Shown here in pieces: positions 1 through 8,895 of a stretch of DNA of 64,000 nucleotides (positions are counted from its first letter, which is position 1; each line of letters begins with the position of its first letter). A model generated the notes under the pieces. The model was given only the letters and a program-made list of their open reading frames with translations, was not told the origin of the DNA and did no database searches. The stretch spans positions 1,615,001 through 1,679,000 of the forward strand of contig NZ_CP048796.1 in the NCBI RefSeq assembly GCF_010748935.1, written 5' to 3'. A program made the translations under genes and the position numbers. The stretch is from Providencia vermicola. GTDB taxonomy: Bacteria; Pseudomonadota; Gammaproteobacteria; Enterobacterales; Enterobacteriaceae.

Positions 1-822
1 TTTGGGAGTGCCACCTTTTTAGCTGAACTGACGTTAGAGCAAGCAGTGCCATTAGCGCAGTATGTATCGGGTGAGAACGTCAAATACCAGTTACACATTA
101 ACGTTAGTGAAAAGCAGGTTGAAGATTTCAGCGCGGCTTTAATGGACACTGCGTCTGTGGGCTTGAACCTAAAAACGGACAACGTTCACTTTATTCAATC
201 GTTACCTATGGCGGTGATGGCGGCGACCGATTATGACCGGACTAACGCCACGACAAACTATATGTTTCGCCAACTCGGAGTGACATTCCCAGCACAAGTG
301 ACCACGGATAAAGCGGCTGATCGATTCGATAAGTTGCGTGTGAATTATTACGGTGAAACCGCGATAGCAGGCTCACAAATTCGTTTTTATCAGCGAGGCT
401 TCTTATGCGGTGGAGCATCAAACCCATTAGATATGAGTGTGCACGCCAATGAACAGTGGTTAAAAGCCTATATTGCTCAGCAGTGGTTTAGCTTGCTGTT
501 GGCAACACGCGGTGTTCCAGCGAATAAAGACGGTGAAGCACGAGCGTTAATGGTGATTGCTGGTGCGGTCACAAAGGCGATTAATAATGGCACGATTTTA
601 GCCGGGAAAACATTGACAGATGCGCAAAAACTCGCCATTGCGGACGCATCCGGTGATGACCTCGCATGGTATGACGTACAAGATAAAGGCTATTGGTATA
701 ACGCACAGATTGTTGAAAATACAGGAAAAAGTGGTCTGCCTGAGTATGTCATGAAATACGTATTGATTTATGGCAAAGGCGATTGGGTTCGCAAAGTCGA
801 AGGTTCTCATAATTTAGTCTAG
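1..822 (+). CDS. Phage tail sheath protein, DUF3383 family (5' partial)
   Basis: The reading frame is open from base 1, so this is the C-terminal part of a longer gene; the GTG at 46 is only an internal codon. The protein resembles the DUF3383 family that serves as contractile tail sheath in one lineage of myophages. Recognisable family blocks are the 'VNYYGET' to 'FYQRGFLCGG' stretch, 'ANEQWLKAYIAQQWF' and the 'GDDLAWYDVQDKGYW' segment near the C-terminus. It is followed 9 bp later by the tail tube gene, the usual sheath-tube order. The sheath assignment follows from family and gene order, not from a search. Confidence 0.75.
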   Translation, partial: FGSATFLAELTLEQAVPLAQYVSGENVKYQLHINVSEKQVEDFSAALMDTASVGLNLKTDNVHFIQSLPMAVMAATDYDRTNATTNYMFRQLGVTFPAQVTTDKAADRFDKLRVNYYGETAIAGSQIRFYQRGFLCGGASNPLDMSVHANEQWLKAYIAQQWFSLLLATRGVPANKDGEARALMVIAGAVTKAINNGTILAGKTLTDAQKLAIADASGDDLAWYDVQDKGYWYNAQIVENTGKSGLPEYVMKYVLIYGKGDWVRKVEGSHNLV

Positions 823-831
823 GAGTAGAAC

Positions 832-1284
832 ATGCATGATGTATCTGCAACCGGTTTGAGTTTTATTATTCAAGCCAACAAAACATTTCCCACAGGGATT
901 TTAATTACCGCCTTTGCTGACGATGCGGATCCGCTGGATTTACCCGCGGTCGATATCGCACAAACGGGCATGGATATTAACGGTAACTTGGTGAGTTGGT
1001 CCACTCCGACACCACAAACCGTCACAATTAACGTCGTAGCAGGTAGTGAAGAAGATCAGAATCTGTCTATTTTGCTCGAGGCTAATACCGCTAAAAAAGG
1101 GCGTCGACATGCTGGGGATATCATTACCTTTGTGGCGTCTTATGGTGATGGTTCAACGGTCACGGCGCGTAATGGCAAAATTACCAATGGGAGCCGTGGT
1201 AACTCAGCGGCTTCCGCAGGGCGTTTGAAATCCAAAGCCTATACCTTTGTGTTTCAGGATTTCGATAGCACGCGAGTACGTTAA
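832..1284 (+). CDS. Phage tail tube protein
   Basis: A 150-residue protein beginning MHDVSATGLSF, with a TAGGAGTAGAAC ribosome site just upstream. Size, Thr/Ser-rich beta character, the phrase 'TARNGKITNGSRGNSAASAGR' and the position directly after the DUF3383 sheath fit the tube protein (DUF3277-like) of this phage lineage. It would form the inner tube pushed through the cell envelope on sheath contraction. A strong terminator-like hairpin follows the stop codon, so transcription downstream may be reduced relative to this highly needed structural gene. Confidence 0.7.
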   Translation: MHDVSATGLSFIIQANKTFPTGILITAFADDADPLDLPAVDIAQTGMDINGNLVSWSTPTPQTVTINVVAGSEEDQNLSILLEANTAKKGRRHAGDIITFVASYGDGSTVTARNGKITNGSRGNSAASAGRLKSKAYTFVFQDFDSTRVR

Positions 1285-1299
1285 TTTATTTCAAATTAT

Positions 1300-1321
1300 G
1301 GCGGGGGATCCCGCCTTTTTT
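1300..1321 (+). terminator. Intra-operon hairpin with T-run after the tail tube gene
   Basis: A perfect 6-bp GC stem (GGCGGG at 1300-1305, CCCGCC at 1310-1315) with loop GGAT is followed directly by six T. It lies between the tube and chaperone genes, both on this strand, so it probably acts as a partial terminator or attenuator rather than an operon end. Confidence 0.75.
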
Positions 1322-1334
1322 ATTGGTGTTCACT

Positions 1335-1793
1335 ATGCTAATTAAGCCTAAAGAAGTTGCTATCAAAGATGTTGATGGTATTGAAAAATCATTTGTAATT
1401 AGTCGACTACCCGCTACGGTTGGGCGCGAAATCTTAGCTAAGTACCCGTTATCCAATGCACCTAAAATTGGTAATTACGAGGTCAGCAAAGAAGCCATGC
1501 TGAAGATGATGGCATACGTATGTGTGGTTATCGACGGTGAAGAAATACCGCTTAAAACACAAACGCTCATTGATAATCATGTGACTGACGGCGAATCCCT
1601 GATCCGCTTAGAGTTGGAAATGCTGAAATATAACACCAGTTTTTTCGGGAACGACGGGAGTCAAGGTTTCCTCCACTTCCTGCTCAGCAAGGTAAGCGGT
1701 TCACTCCCGTCGATTATAAAAACGCTGATGGGTTCTTTGCCGTCATCGTCAGTGAACGCCTCGCCACCTTCACAGAGCTCAAAACCTCAATAG
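1335..1793 (+). CDS. Phage tail assembly chaperone, zero-frame product (G-like)
   Basis: About 152 residues from the ATG at 1335; a TTG at 1323 is in frame but nothing supports it. The position between tube and tape measure, the length, and a second overlapping frame with protein-like sequence are those of the lambda G/GT type of tail assembly chaperone, which coats the tape measure before tube polymerisation. A slippery heptamer TTTTTTC lies at 1640-1646 in the right phase (T TTT TTC). Residues after about 104 become Ser/Pro-rich and look less protein-like than the -1 frame, consistent with the frameshifted product being the second functional form. Confidence 0.65.
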   Translation: MLIKPKEVAIKDVDGIEKSFVISRLPATVGREILAKYPLSNAPKIGNYEVSKEAMLKMMAYVCVVIDGEEIPLKTQTLIDNHVTDGESLIRLELEMLKYNTSFFGNDGSQGFLHFLLSKVSGSLPSIIKTLMGSLPSSSVNASPPSQSSKPQ

Positions 1794-1876
1794 ATTTAGA
1801 AGAAGCAATGGACCTATGGGAAATTGCCATTACTAACCGTTATAACGAAGCCCTTGCGGCTTCAAAGGATCGCTAA
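1646..1876 (+). CDS. Tail assembly chaperone, -1 frameshift extension (GT-like)
   Basis: In the -1 frame relative to the preceding gene, an open frame without its own start runs from the slippery site TTTTTTC (1640-1646) to a TAA at 1874-1876. It has good protein character ('GKRFTPVDYKNADGFFAVIV', then 'SIDLEEAMDLWEIAITNRYN'). Joined by -1 slippage it would give a fusion of about 180 residues (104 + 76). The stop overlaps the tape measure ATG (TAATG). The reading is seen in the sequence; frameshifting itself is inferred from analogy with lambda G/GT and many other tailed phages. Confidence 0.65.
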   Translation, partial: RERRESRFPPLPAQQGKRFTPVDYKNADGFFAVIVSERLATFTELKTSIDLEEAMDLWEIAITNRYNEALAASKDR

Positions 1877-4389
1877 TGTCATTAATGGATACCTTTGTGC
1901 AGGTCTTTGAGTTTGATACAAGGCAAGCGAATGAGGCATTTAAAAAAGTGCAACGTTCGACCGATGACATTATTGATGCCATGAAACAAACTCAACAGGC
2001 AGCGGAGCAAAGTTCACTGACCATTGGGAGTGTCATGGCTGAACTTTGGCGATCACTACAAAGCCTATCAACCGACCATAAAATCCATTTCACAACCAAT
2101 GCCAATGACGTCAGCGCTGAAATAAGTCAAATTATGGTTCGGTTGGATGCGGTGGGTTCATCATTAAGCGCCCTTGATGCGCTGCGTCAAAATACAGAAA
2201 CCGCGTGGTCATCCGCTGGGGAGGCATTAGGGCATTGGGGGCAATCGCTACAGACTGAAATCGCCCAACTTAAAAATGACCTTGGTACCTTATCCGTGGG
2301 TGACCAAAAAACGGCATTAGAACAAGTAAAAAACGCAGTCAGTGAGTTTATTCATGAGCTGCAAAAAATTCCGCTAACCACAGCCGATGGTGCCACAGAA
2401 GTTGAACGTGTGATGGCACATTTGCGCGAATCGGTACAGGGCTTATCCGTTGAGCATGCTATTGATTTTGTAGTTAATGCGAGCGAAGCCATTGCACAAA
2501 CTGATGCTATCAAAACACGGTTAGATACGGTTACGAATTCGATGGCTAACCTCGATACACAAAGAGCAATCTCTGATGAAGGTATGCGATCAACGAGTAT
2601 TGTTCTCAGTGACGTAGAGGCTCATTACCAGGCATTGCAACAAGAGTTGACTCTGCTGAATCAAGGTGTCACAGACCTGGCTAATACCGAGCATCAAGGC
2701 ATCACAGCTAAACGGCTCTCAAACGCGATTATTCAAGCATTGCAAGGTAATTACACGGAGTTGATTCACCTTGTGGATACGATGAAGGTGAAGGGAATCG
2801 AAGCGGCTAACAGCGAAATTAATGCTCAAAGAAATGTGCAACAAAACATTGATAGCACGCAAAGCAAATATCAGCGGTTGGGTAATACGGTCATGTCTTT
2901 TGTTAAAAAGGCATTTGCTGCGGAGAAGTTACTGGCGGGGGCGAAAGCCTTAGTAGAAGCCTCTATCACACGTTCGGCTGAAATAGAATCTCTCGATAAT
3001 CTAGGCAAAAAAATCAATGTAGCGGCAGTCGATGTGGATGCTTTCGCTGGTTCAATGGCCGAACTTGGTGGCTCGCGTGATGCAGCTCAAGCCGATTTAT
3101 CTGCGATGGCAAAATCGTTTGGATTTGCTAAAAACTCCATGGAAAAGGTGTTACAAACCGCGGATAAAGTGCAGGGCATGAAGTTTGATAAAGCGAAAGC
3201 GACGCTCTCTGCCTTGGGTGTCACGGACGATAAAACCGTTGAACTCATGATGAAAGGGCGTAAAGAGCTTGAGCACATGATGGAGGCTCAAAAAGAATAC
3301 TCCGGTATCAACAAAGATAGTATTGAGCAATCTATTAGGTTTAACAAAGCGATGCGAGGCTTTCAGCAATCGTCAGATATGCTGAAAAATAGCTTACTCG
3401 AAATGGTGATCCCGATTTTAGCCAAAGGGGTAGAGTGGATTAATCGGTTTGTCAGCTTCTGCAAAGAAAATCAAACATTCATCGTGGGTTTTTTTATTGC
3501 GATGGGCGCTGCTATTACAGCTTTTTATTTGCCTGCGATGTTATCGGCAGCAGCAACGACTTTGGCGTTTACATGGCCTATTTTAGCGTTAATTGCCGTT
3601 ATTGCCTTATTGGCAACAGCGTTCGCATTAGTTTATGACGATATCATGAACTTTATTGATGGCAACGATTCGATGATTGGTCGCTTGCTAGATAAATATC
3701 CCGCCTTAAAAATCGTCATTATGGCGTTATGGGAAGCGTTTAAAGCGCTTTTTGAATACCTCAAAGTTGCCGCCAAATTTGTGGCTGACATTGTTATTGA
3801 TGCGTATAACCTCATGAATGATGCCATGGATGAGTTCATCGGTTGGCTGGTGGCAAGTATTCAAGACGTTATCAATTGGGGGAAAGGGTTTGAAGGTATC
3901 TTTAATACGGTTTCTGATACCGTTGTGGGTATTTTCAAATGGCTTTGGAACCAAATTAAACAGTATTTAGGCTGGATTAATGACGGGTTGGATGCGATCA
4001 AAAATGGCTGGAAGACGGTTAAAGGTTGGTTTGGTTTTGATGATGATGCTGAAATAACGCAGACCGTTGAGCGCAAACTGTCAGTGAATGGCACGATTGA
4101 ATCTCAAATACCGGAGACCCCTAAACTTTCCGAGGATGATACGGCTTTTCTAGTCACAGGTCTGAGTCAGCACATTAACGGCATGTCAGCGAATACGATG
4201 AATTCGATGACCAGTCAGGCGATCAGTAATCAATCTAACATGACTAATGAAACTAACGTGTCTATTGGTGAGATTAAAGTGGAAACCCAAGCGACAGATG
4301 CTCAAGGTCTCGCAGTCGTCATGAAAGAGGCATTAACTCCCCACTTACAAGATTTAGGGCAGCAAAACAATACAGGGCTGAGTAAATGA
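1876..4389 (+). CDS. Phage tail tape measure protein
   Basis: The longest gene of the tail module (837 residues), placed after the chaperone pair as usual for the tape measure, which sets tail length and is ejected before DNA. The N-terminal half is helical and coiled-coil-like, rich in Ala, Gln and Asp. Around residues 535-600 lie hydrophobic segments ('FIVGFFIAMGAAITAFYL', 'WPILALIAVIALLATAFALV') typical of tape measure membrane segments. The start at 1876 overlaps the stop of the frameshifted chaperone, and the last codons overlap the next ATG by 4 bp (ATGA), indicating translational coupling. Confidence 0.85.
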   Translation: MSLMDTFVQVFEFDTRQANEAFKKVQRSTDDIIDAMKQTQQAAEQSSLTIGSVMAELWRSLQSLSTDHKIHFTTNANDVSAEISQIMVRLDAVGSSLSALDALRQNTETAWSSAGEALGHWGQSLQTEIAQLKNDLGTLSVGDQKTALEQVKNAVSEFIHELQKIPLTTADGATEVERVMAHLRESVQGLSVEHAIDFVVNASEAIAQTDAIKTRLDTVTNSMANLDTQRAISDEGMRSTSIVLSDVEAHYQALQQELTLLNQGVTDLANTEHQGITAKRLSNAIIQALQGNYTELIHLVDTMKVKGIEAANSEINAQRNVQQNIDSTQSKYQRLGNTVMSFVKKAFAAEKLLAGAKALVEASITRSAEIESLDNLGKKINVAAVDVDAFAGSMAELGGSRDAAQADLSAMAKSFGFAKNSMEKVLQTADKVQGMKFDKAKATLSALGVTDDKTVELMMKGRKELEHMMEAQKEYSGINKDSIEQSIRFNKAMRGFQQSSDMLKNSLLEMVIPILAKGVEWINRFVSFCKENQTFIVGFFIAMGAAITAFYLPAMLSAAATTLAFTWPILALIAVIALLATAFALVYDDIMNFIDGNDSMIGRLLDKYPALKIVIMALWEAFKALFEYLKVAAKFVADIVIDAYNLMNDAMDEFIGWLVASIQDVINWGKGFEGIFNTVSDTVVGIFKWLWNQIKQYLGWINDGLDAIKNGWKTVKGWFGFDDDAEITQTVERKLSVNGTIESQIPETPKLSEDDTAFLVTGLSQHINGMSANTMNSMTSQAISNQSNMTNETNVSIGEIKVETQATDAQGLAVVMKEALTPHLQDLGQQNNTGLSK

Positions 4390-4913
4390 TCACAGAAATT
4401 AAAATTTTCAACATTGATGACTTCACGGTGCTATTTGAGACGGCCAGCCCCATCCAAATTAATGTACGCGATGAACACAAAGCCACGCAGTTTACTGTTG
4501 AGTCTGGGGAAACGCGTAGCGATCACGTTGTGGTACAGCCAGTTGAAATTAGCATGAGTTTGATTTTAGTCGGTGAATTGAAAAATGCCTTTGAAATGAT
4601 GCAACAAGCCTATGATCAACATCAATTGGTTGGCATACAAACGCGAGTCAAAACGTATCAACCACTCTTGTTAGTGAGTTTTGATCACGATGAAAGTCCT
4701 GACATGACAGACGCGATCAAACTCTCATTGCGGTTTACAGAGTGGCGCAATATAGAGCCTGAATACGGGGCTCTGCCGCCCAGAAAAGTGGCTAAAAAAG
4801 CGCAGTCGAGCACCGTTAATCGCGGCAAGGTACAAACATCGACAATCCCTAAAAAAAAGAAAAAGTCTGTTATCGTCAAAGTCGTAGATGGTTCATTTAA
4901 TGCAGAGGAGTGA
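4386..4913 (+). CDS. Phage tail protein, Dit-like N-terminal domain family
   Basis: 175 residues, overlapping the tape measure stop by 4 bp. The N-terminal 130 residues ('QFTVESGETRSDHVVVQPVEISMSLIL') resemble the Dit-like N-terminal domain found in proteins following the tape measure in contractile phages of this type; they probably connect tube and baseplate hub. The C-terminal tail is Lys-rich, with a KKKKK run. Assignment to the family is from recalled similarity plus position; the exact baseplate role is inferred. Confidence 0.55.
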   Translation: MITEIKIFNIDDFTVLFETASPIQINVRDEHKATQFTVESGETRSDHVVVQPVEISMSLILVGELKNAFEMMQQAYDQHQLVGIQTRVKTYQPLLLVSFDHDESPDMTDAIKLSLRFTEWRNIEPEYGALPPRKVAKKAQSSTVNRGKVQTSTIPKKKKKSVIVKVVDGSFNAEE

Positions 4914-4915
4914 GC

Positions 4916-5209
4916 ATGCAAGAAATTCCATTAAGTGCGATACCCAATCAACGGATCAGAGTGACACTTGATGGCGATGATTGGGAATTTACGCTGAAGG
5001 CAGCGCGTGATGTGATGTGCTGTGATATCAAGTGTAATGATAGGGTTTTGTTACAAGGCTTGCGAGCGATGCCAAACCAATCCTTGATCCCCTACCGGTA
5101 TTTATCAAGTAAGAGCAATTTTGCGTTTATCACGAATAATGATGTATTACCTTGGTGGGAGCAATTTAATCAATCTCAATATCTGGTGTGGTGGAGGGAG
5201 GATGATTGA
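4916..5209 (+). CDS. Phage baseplate plug protein (DUF6983-like)
   Basis: About 97 residues. A GTG at 4910 is in frame, but the ATG at 4916 is preceded by AGGAG at a proper spacing and is preferred. The sequence ('IPNQRIRVTLDGDDWEFTL', 'YLVWWREDD') matches the small family known as the plug protein of the cyanophage Pam3-type baseplate. It sits immediately before the hub gene and its end overlaps the hub start by 8 bp. Confidence 0.6.
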   Translation: MQEIPLSAIPNQRIRVTLDGDDWEFTLKAARDVMCCDIKCNDRVLLQGLRAMPNQSLIPYRYLSSKSNFAFITNNDVLPWWEQFNQSQYLVWWREDD

Positions 5210-6017
5210 TTTACGCCGTATTCGATTAGGCATTGAAGTCAATGGTCGATTGCAATGGTATGAGGGGCTACGTGTTCGTGCAAGTGGCACCAAGTACGCT
5301 AACCCTTTACAGAATGAATGTACTGTCAATATCGATGGCCTCAATTCTGCAACACGTAATATGTTGTTGACCGAAACTAGCCCTTATACCAAAGCGAAGA
5401 AGCCACATCGATTAATTGTTGAGGCGGGTCGTGCCAGTACTGGTGTGTTTCGGATTTATGTAGGCGATATTGTCAGTGCCGAAATTGCCTCGCCACCTGA
5501 TGTCACACTCACATTAAAGGCCAAAACTAACAATGCAACGGCACGTGACATTGTTTCTTCATCGGGTAGCGCGATGAGCAAAATGAGTGAGTTAGCTAAA
5601 AATATTGCACAGGATTGTGGGGTGAGATTGGACTTTCAAGCGACCGATAAAAATATTGCTAACTGGTATTTTTGTGGGTCGGCACTCAAACAAGTGGAGC
5701 GATTGCAAGATGCCGGTAATGTGAAAGCATTTATTGATGATGACACCTTGTATGTGAAAGACCGCGACAAAGCTTTAAACGGCCGTTTACGTATTCTCAA
5801 TCAAAAGTCGGGCATGGTGGGTATTCCGAAAGCGACTGAAAAAGGTGTTGACGTCACTTATTTAATTGATGGTGAATCGTCATTAGGTGGCATGTTACGC
5901 CTGGAAAGCAAGTTTAATTCTGCGCTAAACGGTGACTATATTATTGAGCAATTAAAGTTCGACATTGCCTCTCACGACGACTCATTTTTTTACCAAGCGT
6001 CCTGCAAACGAGTGTAA
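5202..6017 (+). CDS. Phage baseplate hub protein (gp27/gpD-like)
   Basis: 271 residues from the ATG at 5202, which has a strong GGAGGG/GGAGG ribosome site inside the end of the plug gene. An upstream in-frame codon at 5121 would bury the start in the previous gene and is rejected. The N-terminal 'IRLGIEVNGRLQWYEGLRVRASGTKYANPLQNECTVNI' and the later 'DTLYVKDRD' segment are typical of hub proteins linking the tube to the spike. It is followed after 3 bp by the spike gene, supporting this role. Confidence 0.65.
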   Translation: MIDLRRIRLGIEVNGRLQWYEGLRVRASGTKYANPLQNECTVNIDGLNSATRNMLLTETSPYTKAKKPHRLIVEAGRASTGVFRIYVGDIVSAEIASPPDVTLTLKAKTNNATARDIVSSSGSAMSKMSELAKNIAQDCGVRLDFQATDKNIANWYFCGSALKQVERLQDAGNVKAFIDDDTLYVKDRDKALNGRLRILNQKSGMVGIPKATEKGVDVTYLIDGESSLGGMLRLESKFNSALNGDYIIEQLKFDIASHDDSFFYQASCKRV

Positions 6018-6020
6018 ACC

Positions 6021-6713
6021 ATGAACCAACCTAATAATGATATTGCTAGCGAAGGCAGCTTGGCAGGGCAATTTATGGCTGCGTTTCGTAGTCTATTGAT
6101 GAATATTGATGACATGCTTCCCGCCACAGTGGTGAGTTATGACGATAAAACTAACCGCGCTGTTATCAAACCATTAGTCATGATGGTGTCGACTGAAGGA
6201 CAAAAGATTGCTCGTGCAGCCGTTCCTAATATCCCCGTGTTTCGCTTTGGTGGCGGCGGTTTTTTTATTCGTATGCCGATTAAGGCGGGGGATTTTGGCT
6301 GGCTCAAAGCCAATGACCGCGATATTAGCTTAATCTTTCAGCGAGGAGGGTTGGAAGATGAACCGAATACGGCTCGCTTACATACCTTCAGCGATGCGAT
6401 GTTCTACCCCGATACGCTTAAAGGTTGGCTGATTGATGGTAAAAATACGGATGCATTGGTTATTCAATCTATGGATGGCTCGGTGTGTTTAGCACTGCAT
6501 GAGGGAAAAGTGGTGTTAGATTCCCCCATTCTTGAGGTCAATGTTCCTGAAACGACATTTAATGGCAACGTGACGATTAATGGTAACCAGCAAACCCATG
6601 GTAATAGTGAGTCAAGTGGTGGCACGTTGAAACATAATGGTAAAGATATCGGTTCAACGCATAAACATAGCGGCATTCAAAGTGGTAATAGCAATACAGG
6701 AGCGCCCATATGA
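6021..6713 (+). CDS. Gp138-type membrane-puncturing spike protein
   Basis: 230 residues. The N-terminal OB-like region ('MLPATVVSYDDKTNRAVIKP') and the middle part with 'GDFGWLKANDRDISLI' match the Gp138 N-terminal domain family of short myophage spikes. The C-terminal third is Asn/Gly-rich beta-helix-like sequence ending in 'HNGKDIGSTHKHSG', whose HxH pair resembles the metal-binding tip of contractile spikes. It would form the trimeric tip that pierces the outer membrane. The last bases overlap the next gene by 4 bp. Confidence 0.75.
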   Translation: MNQPNNDIASEGSLAGQFMAAFRSLLMNIDDMLPATVVSYDDKTNRAVIKPLVMMVSTEGQKIARAAVPNIPVFRFGGGGFFIRMPIKAGDFGWLKANDRDISLIFQRGGLEDEPNTARLHTFSDAMFYPDTLKGWLIDGKNTDALVIQSMDGSVCLALHEGKVVLDSPILEVNVPETTFNGNVTINGNQQTHGNSESSGGTLKHNGKDIGSTHKHSGIQSGNSNTGAPI

Positions 6714-7054
6714 TGACCTTTGATGTGAATAAAAACAATGATATTCATTTGGGAAATAGCGGCAATTTAGCTATCGCCAATGGTGAACGATCATTGAAAA
6801 ATCGCTGTGAACACTATGTCAAAGCGATACGCGGTGAAATGCTGCATAAGCTGGATAGGGGGATTCCTTATTGGAAAACGACATTTGGACGCCAGGCTGA
6901 TATTCCGCTCTTTGAATCCGCGTTTCGGGATCGTATGCGTGAACTCAATGATGTGATATCGGTCCTGTCTTTTTCGGCTTCATTGGCGGATAACACACTG
7001 AAATATACCGCTGTGATCCAAACGATTTATGGGGAGATAACACTCAATGGCTGA
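6710..7054 (+). CDS. Baseplate wedge protein, GPW/gp25-like
   Basis: 114 residues between spike and J protein, where contractile phages normally encode the W/gp25 sheath initiator. The size and the central 'EHYVKAIRGEMLHKLDRGIPYW' stretch fit this group, though sequence similarity is weak. Overlaps at both ends (4 bp with the spike, 8 bp with the J gene) show tight coupling in the tail operon. Confidence 0.5.
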   Translation: MMTFDVNKNNDIHLGNSGNLAIANGERSLKNRCEHYVKAIRGEMLHKLDRGIPYWKTTFGRQADIPLFESAFRDRMRELNDVISVLSFSASLADNTLKYTAVIQTIYGEITLNG

Positions 7055-8234
7055 TTATCAATTCATTACATCGCAAGGCGTTATTATTCCTGATACCAGC
7101 ACATTACGCGATGATGTTGAAAGCGAATTTAAAAGTGTGTTTGGCCAGGATCTGGATGTTTCGCCAGAAACACCACAGGGCGCACTGATCACCATGGAAG
7201 TTGAAAATCGGGATGCGATTGTGCGAAATAATGCCGAACTGGCTAACCAAATTAACCCTGATTTAGCCGGCGGTATTTTCCTTGATGCAATATGGGCGTT
7301 AATGGGTGGACAGCGTTTTGATGCGACACATTCTTTTTTATCTCAGGTGCAATTCACCGGTATTGCCGACACCATTATCCCGAAAGGTTCACAAGCTGCC
7401 TCGCTCAATGGTGATTTATTCGAAACCACTAAGACTTTAATTATCGGTCAAGATGGTTCCGTGACGGGGGATATGCGGTCCATTGAAACAGGGGCAATTG
7501 AATGCGGAGTGGGACAACTCAATAAAGTGGCCAGTTCGGTATTAGGCTGGGAAACCGTTCATAACCCGAGTACCGCAGTATTGGGGCGTAATGCGGAAAC
7601 CGATCTACAATCAAGGCGACGACGTAAGCAGACGTTAGCGAAAAACACCGTCAGTGTGGGGGAGGCGATCACTTCCGCACTTTACGCATTAGAAGGTGTG
7701 CGTTCGTTGGCGTATCGAGAAAATTACACTGACCAACCGATGGTTTTTGACGGTATCACTTTAGTTCCTCATAGCATTTATGTGTGTGTTGAAGGGGGCG
7801 ATAAAGAGGCGATTGCCCGTTCATTGTTACGCACAAAGACACTGGGTGCCGCTTTTAACGGTAGTGAAAAAGTTGAAGTATTGGAAGCTATCAGCGGTCA
7901 AACTTACCCAGTTAAATTCGATAGAGCCAAAGAAATTGTGCTGTTTTGCCGAGTAATGGTAAAAAAAGCGACGGTGGATGCACAAACAATTATCCCCGCC
8001 GCGGTTGAGGCGTGGGCAAATGGTGATATCGATGGTGAGGGGGGGTTAGTGGTTGGGCGAGATGTTTCTCCATTTGAAATTTCGGCAGGGATTAATGCTG
8101 TAGAACCTCGATTATTTATTACAGGTGTTGCACTTTCGAACGATGGTAAAACTTGGTCACCCAATAACTACGAAATCAAAATGAATGAGGTGGCAAGGCT
8201 CAAACGTAGTGCAGTACAAGTGGTGATCACATGA
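7047..8234 (+). CDS. Baseplate J/gp47 family protein
   Basis: 395 residues. The N-terminus 'ITSQGVIIPDTSTLRDDVESEFKSVFG' with 'PETPQGALI' and the 'NPDLAGGIFLDAIWALMGG' block are the standard signature of baseplate J proteins; 'RRRRKQTLAKNTVSVGEAIT' continues the family pattern. It forms the wedge that triggers sheath contraction. It overlaps the next gene by 4 bp. Confidence 0.85.
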   Translation: MADYQFITSQGVIIPDTSTLRDDVESEFKSVFGQDLDVSPETPQGALITMEVENRDAIVRNNAELANQINPDLAGGIFLDAIWALMGGQRFDATHSFLSQVQFTGIADTIIPKGSQAASLNGDLFETTKTLIIGQDGSVTGDMRSIETGAIECGVGQLNKVASSVLGWETVHNPSTAVLGRNAETDLQSRRRRKQTLAKNTVSVGEAITSALYALEGVRSLAYRENYTDQPMVFDGITLVPHSIYVCVEGGDKEAIARSLLRTKTLGAAFNGSEKVEVLEAISGQTYPVKFDRAKEIVLFCRVMVKKATVDAQTIIPAAVEAWANGDIDGEGGLVVGRDVSPFEISAGINAVEPRLFITGVALSNDGKTWSPNNYEIKMNEVARLKRSAVQVVIT

Positions 8235-8890
8235 TAAAAATCCAATCCTTCGATTTTCATTCTGATTTATTAAAAGCCATTCTTTGGCAATATGAGGATG
8301 CTGAGAATCTCAAGGCGTTAGCCAAATACAAAGCGGACTACTTTGATCAATCCACGATACAGTTTTGGCGTGATTGGTACCGTGATGTGTTTAATATCGA
8401 TACAGCAAATGAGTTCGGGCTTAACATCTGGGCGCGTATTCTTGATGTGCCATTGGGGATTGATGTTCCGCCCAGTGATAAAACCAAAATTGGCTTTGGT
8501 TTTGGCAAAAAGAAAGCCAATTTTAACGCTAACTTTCGGCGTAATGCCGATTACACCTTATCACTGACCGTCGACCAAAAACGCCTCATTGTGCGTATGC
8601 GCTATTTTAACCTTACGCAAAGCCCAACGGTGACCAATATTAACGAATTTCTTAAACGATTCTTTTGGCAAGCAGATAGCAAAGTGTTTGTGCTTGATCC
8701 GCTGGATATGACCTATCTGTATTACGTGTTTAATTTCAATCCTGACGAACATTTACGAGTACTTCTTGAAAACTTTGATCTCATGCCACGCCCATCGGGA
8801 GTTGGTGTCAAATATCGTATCGTGACGAAGAAAGCTTTCGGCCACGGCCAACATCGTAAAAACTTTCTAAGCAGTAATTTCGGAGCCTAA
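8231..8890 (+). CDS. DUF2612 phage baseplate protein (tail protein I-like)
   Basis: 219 residues. The N-terminal 'LLKAILWQYEDAENLKALAKYKADYFDQ' and 'IWARILDVPLGI' match DUF2612 proteins, which occupy the gpI position between J and fibre in this type of tail module. It probably joins the wedge to the fibre. It shares an ATGA overlap with the J gene and ends 5 bp before the fibre start. Confidence 0.7.
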   Translation: MIKIQSFDFHSDLLKAILWQYEDAENLKALAKYKADYFDQSTIQFWRDWYRDVFNIDTANEFGLNIWARILDVPLGIDVPPSDKTKIGFGFGKKKANFNANFRRNADYTLSLTVDQKRLIVRMRYFNLTQSPTVTNINEFLKRFFWQADSKVFVLDPLDMTYLYYVFNFNPDEHLRVLLENFDLMPRPSGVGVKYRIVTKKAFGHGQHRKNFLSSNFGA

Positions 8891-8895
8891 AACCC

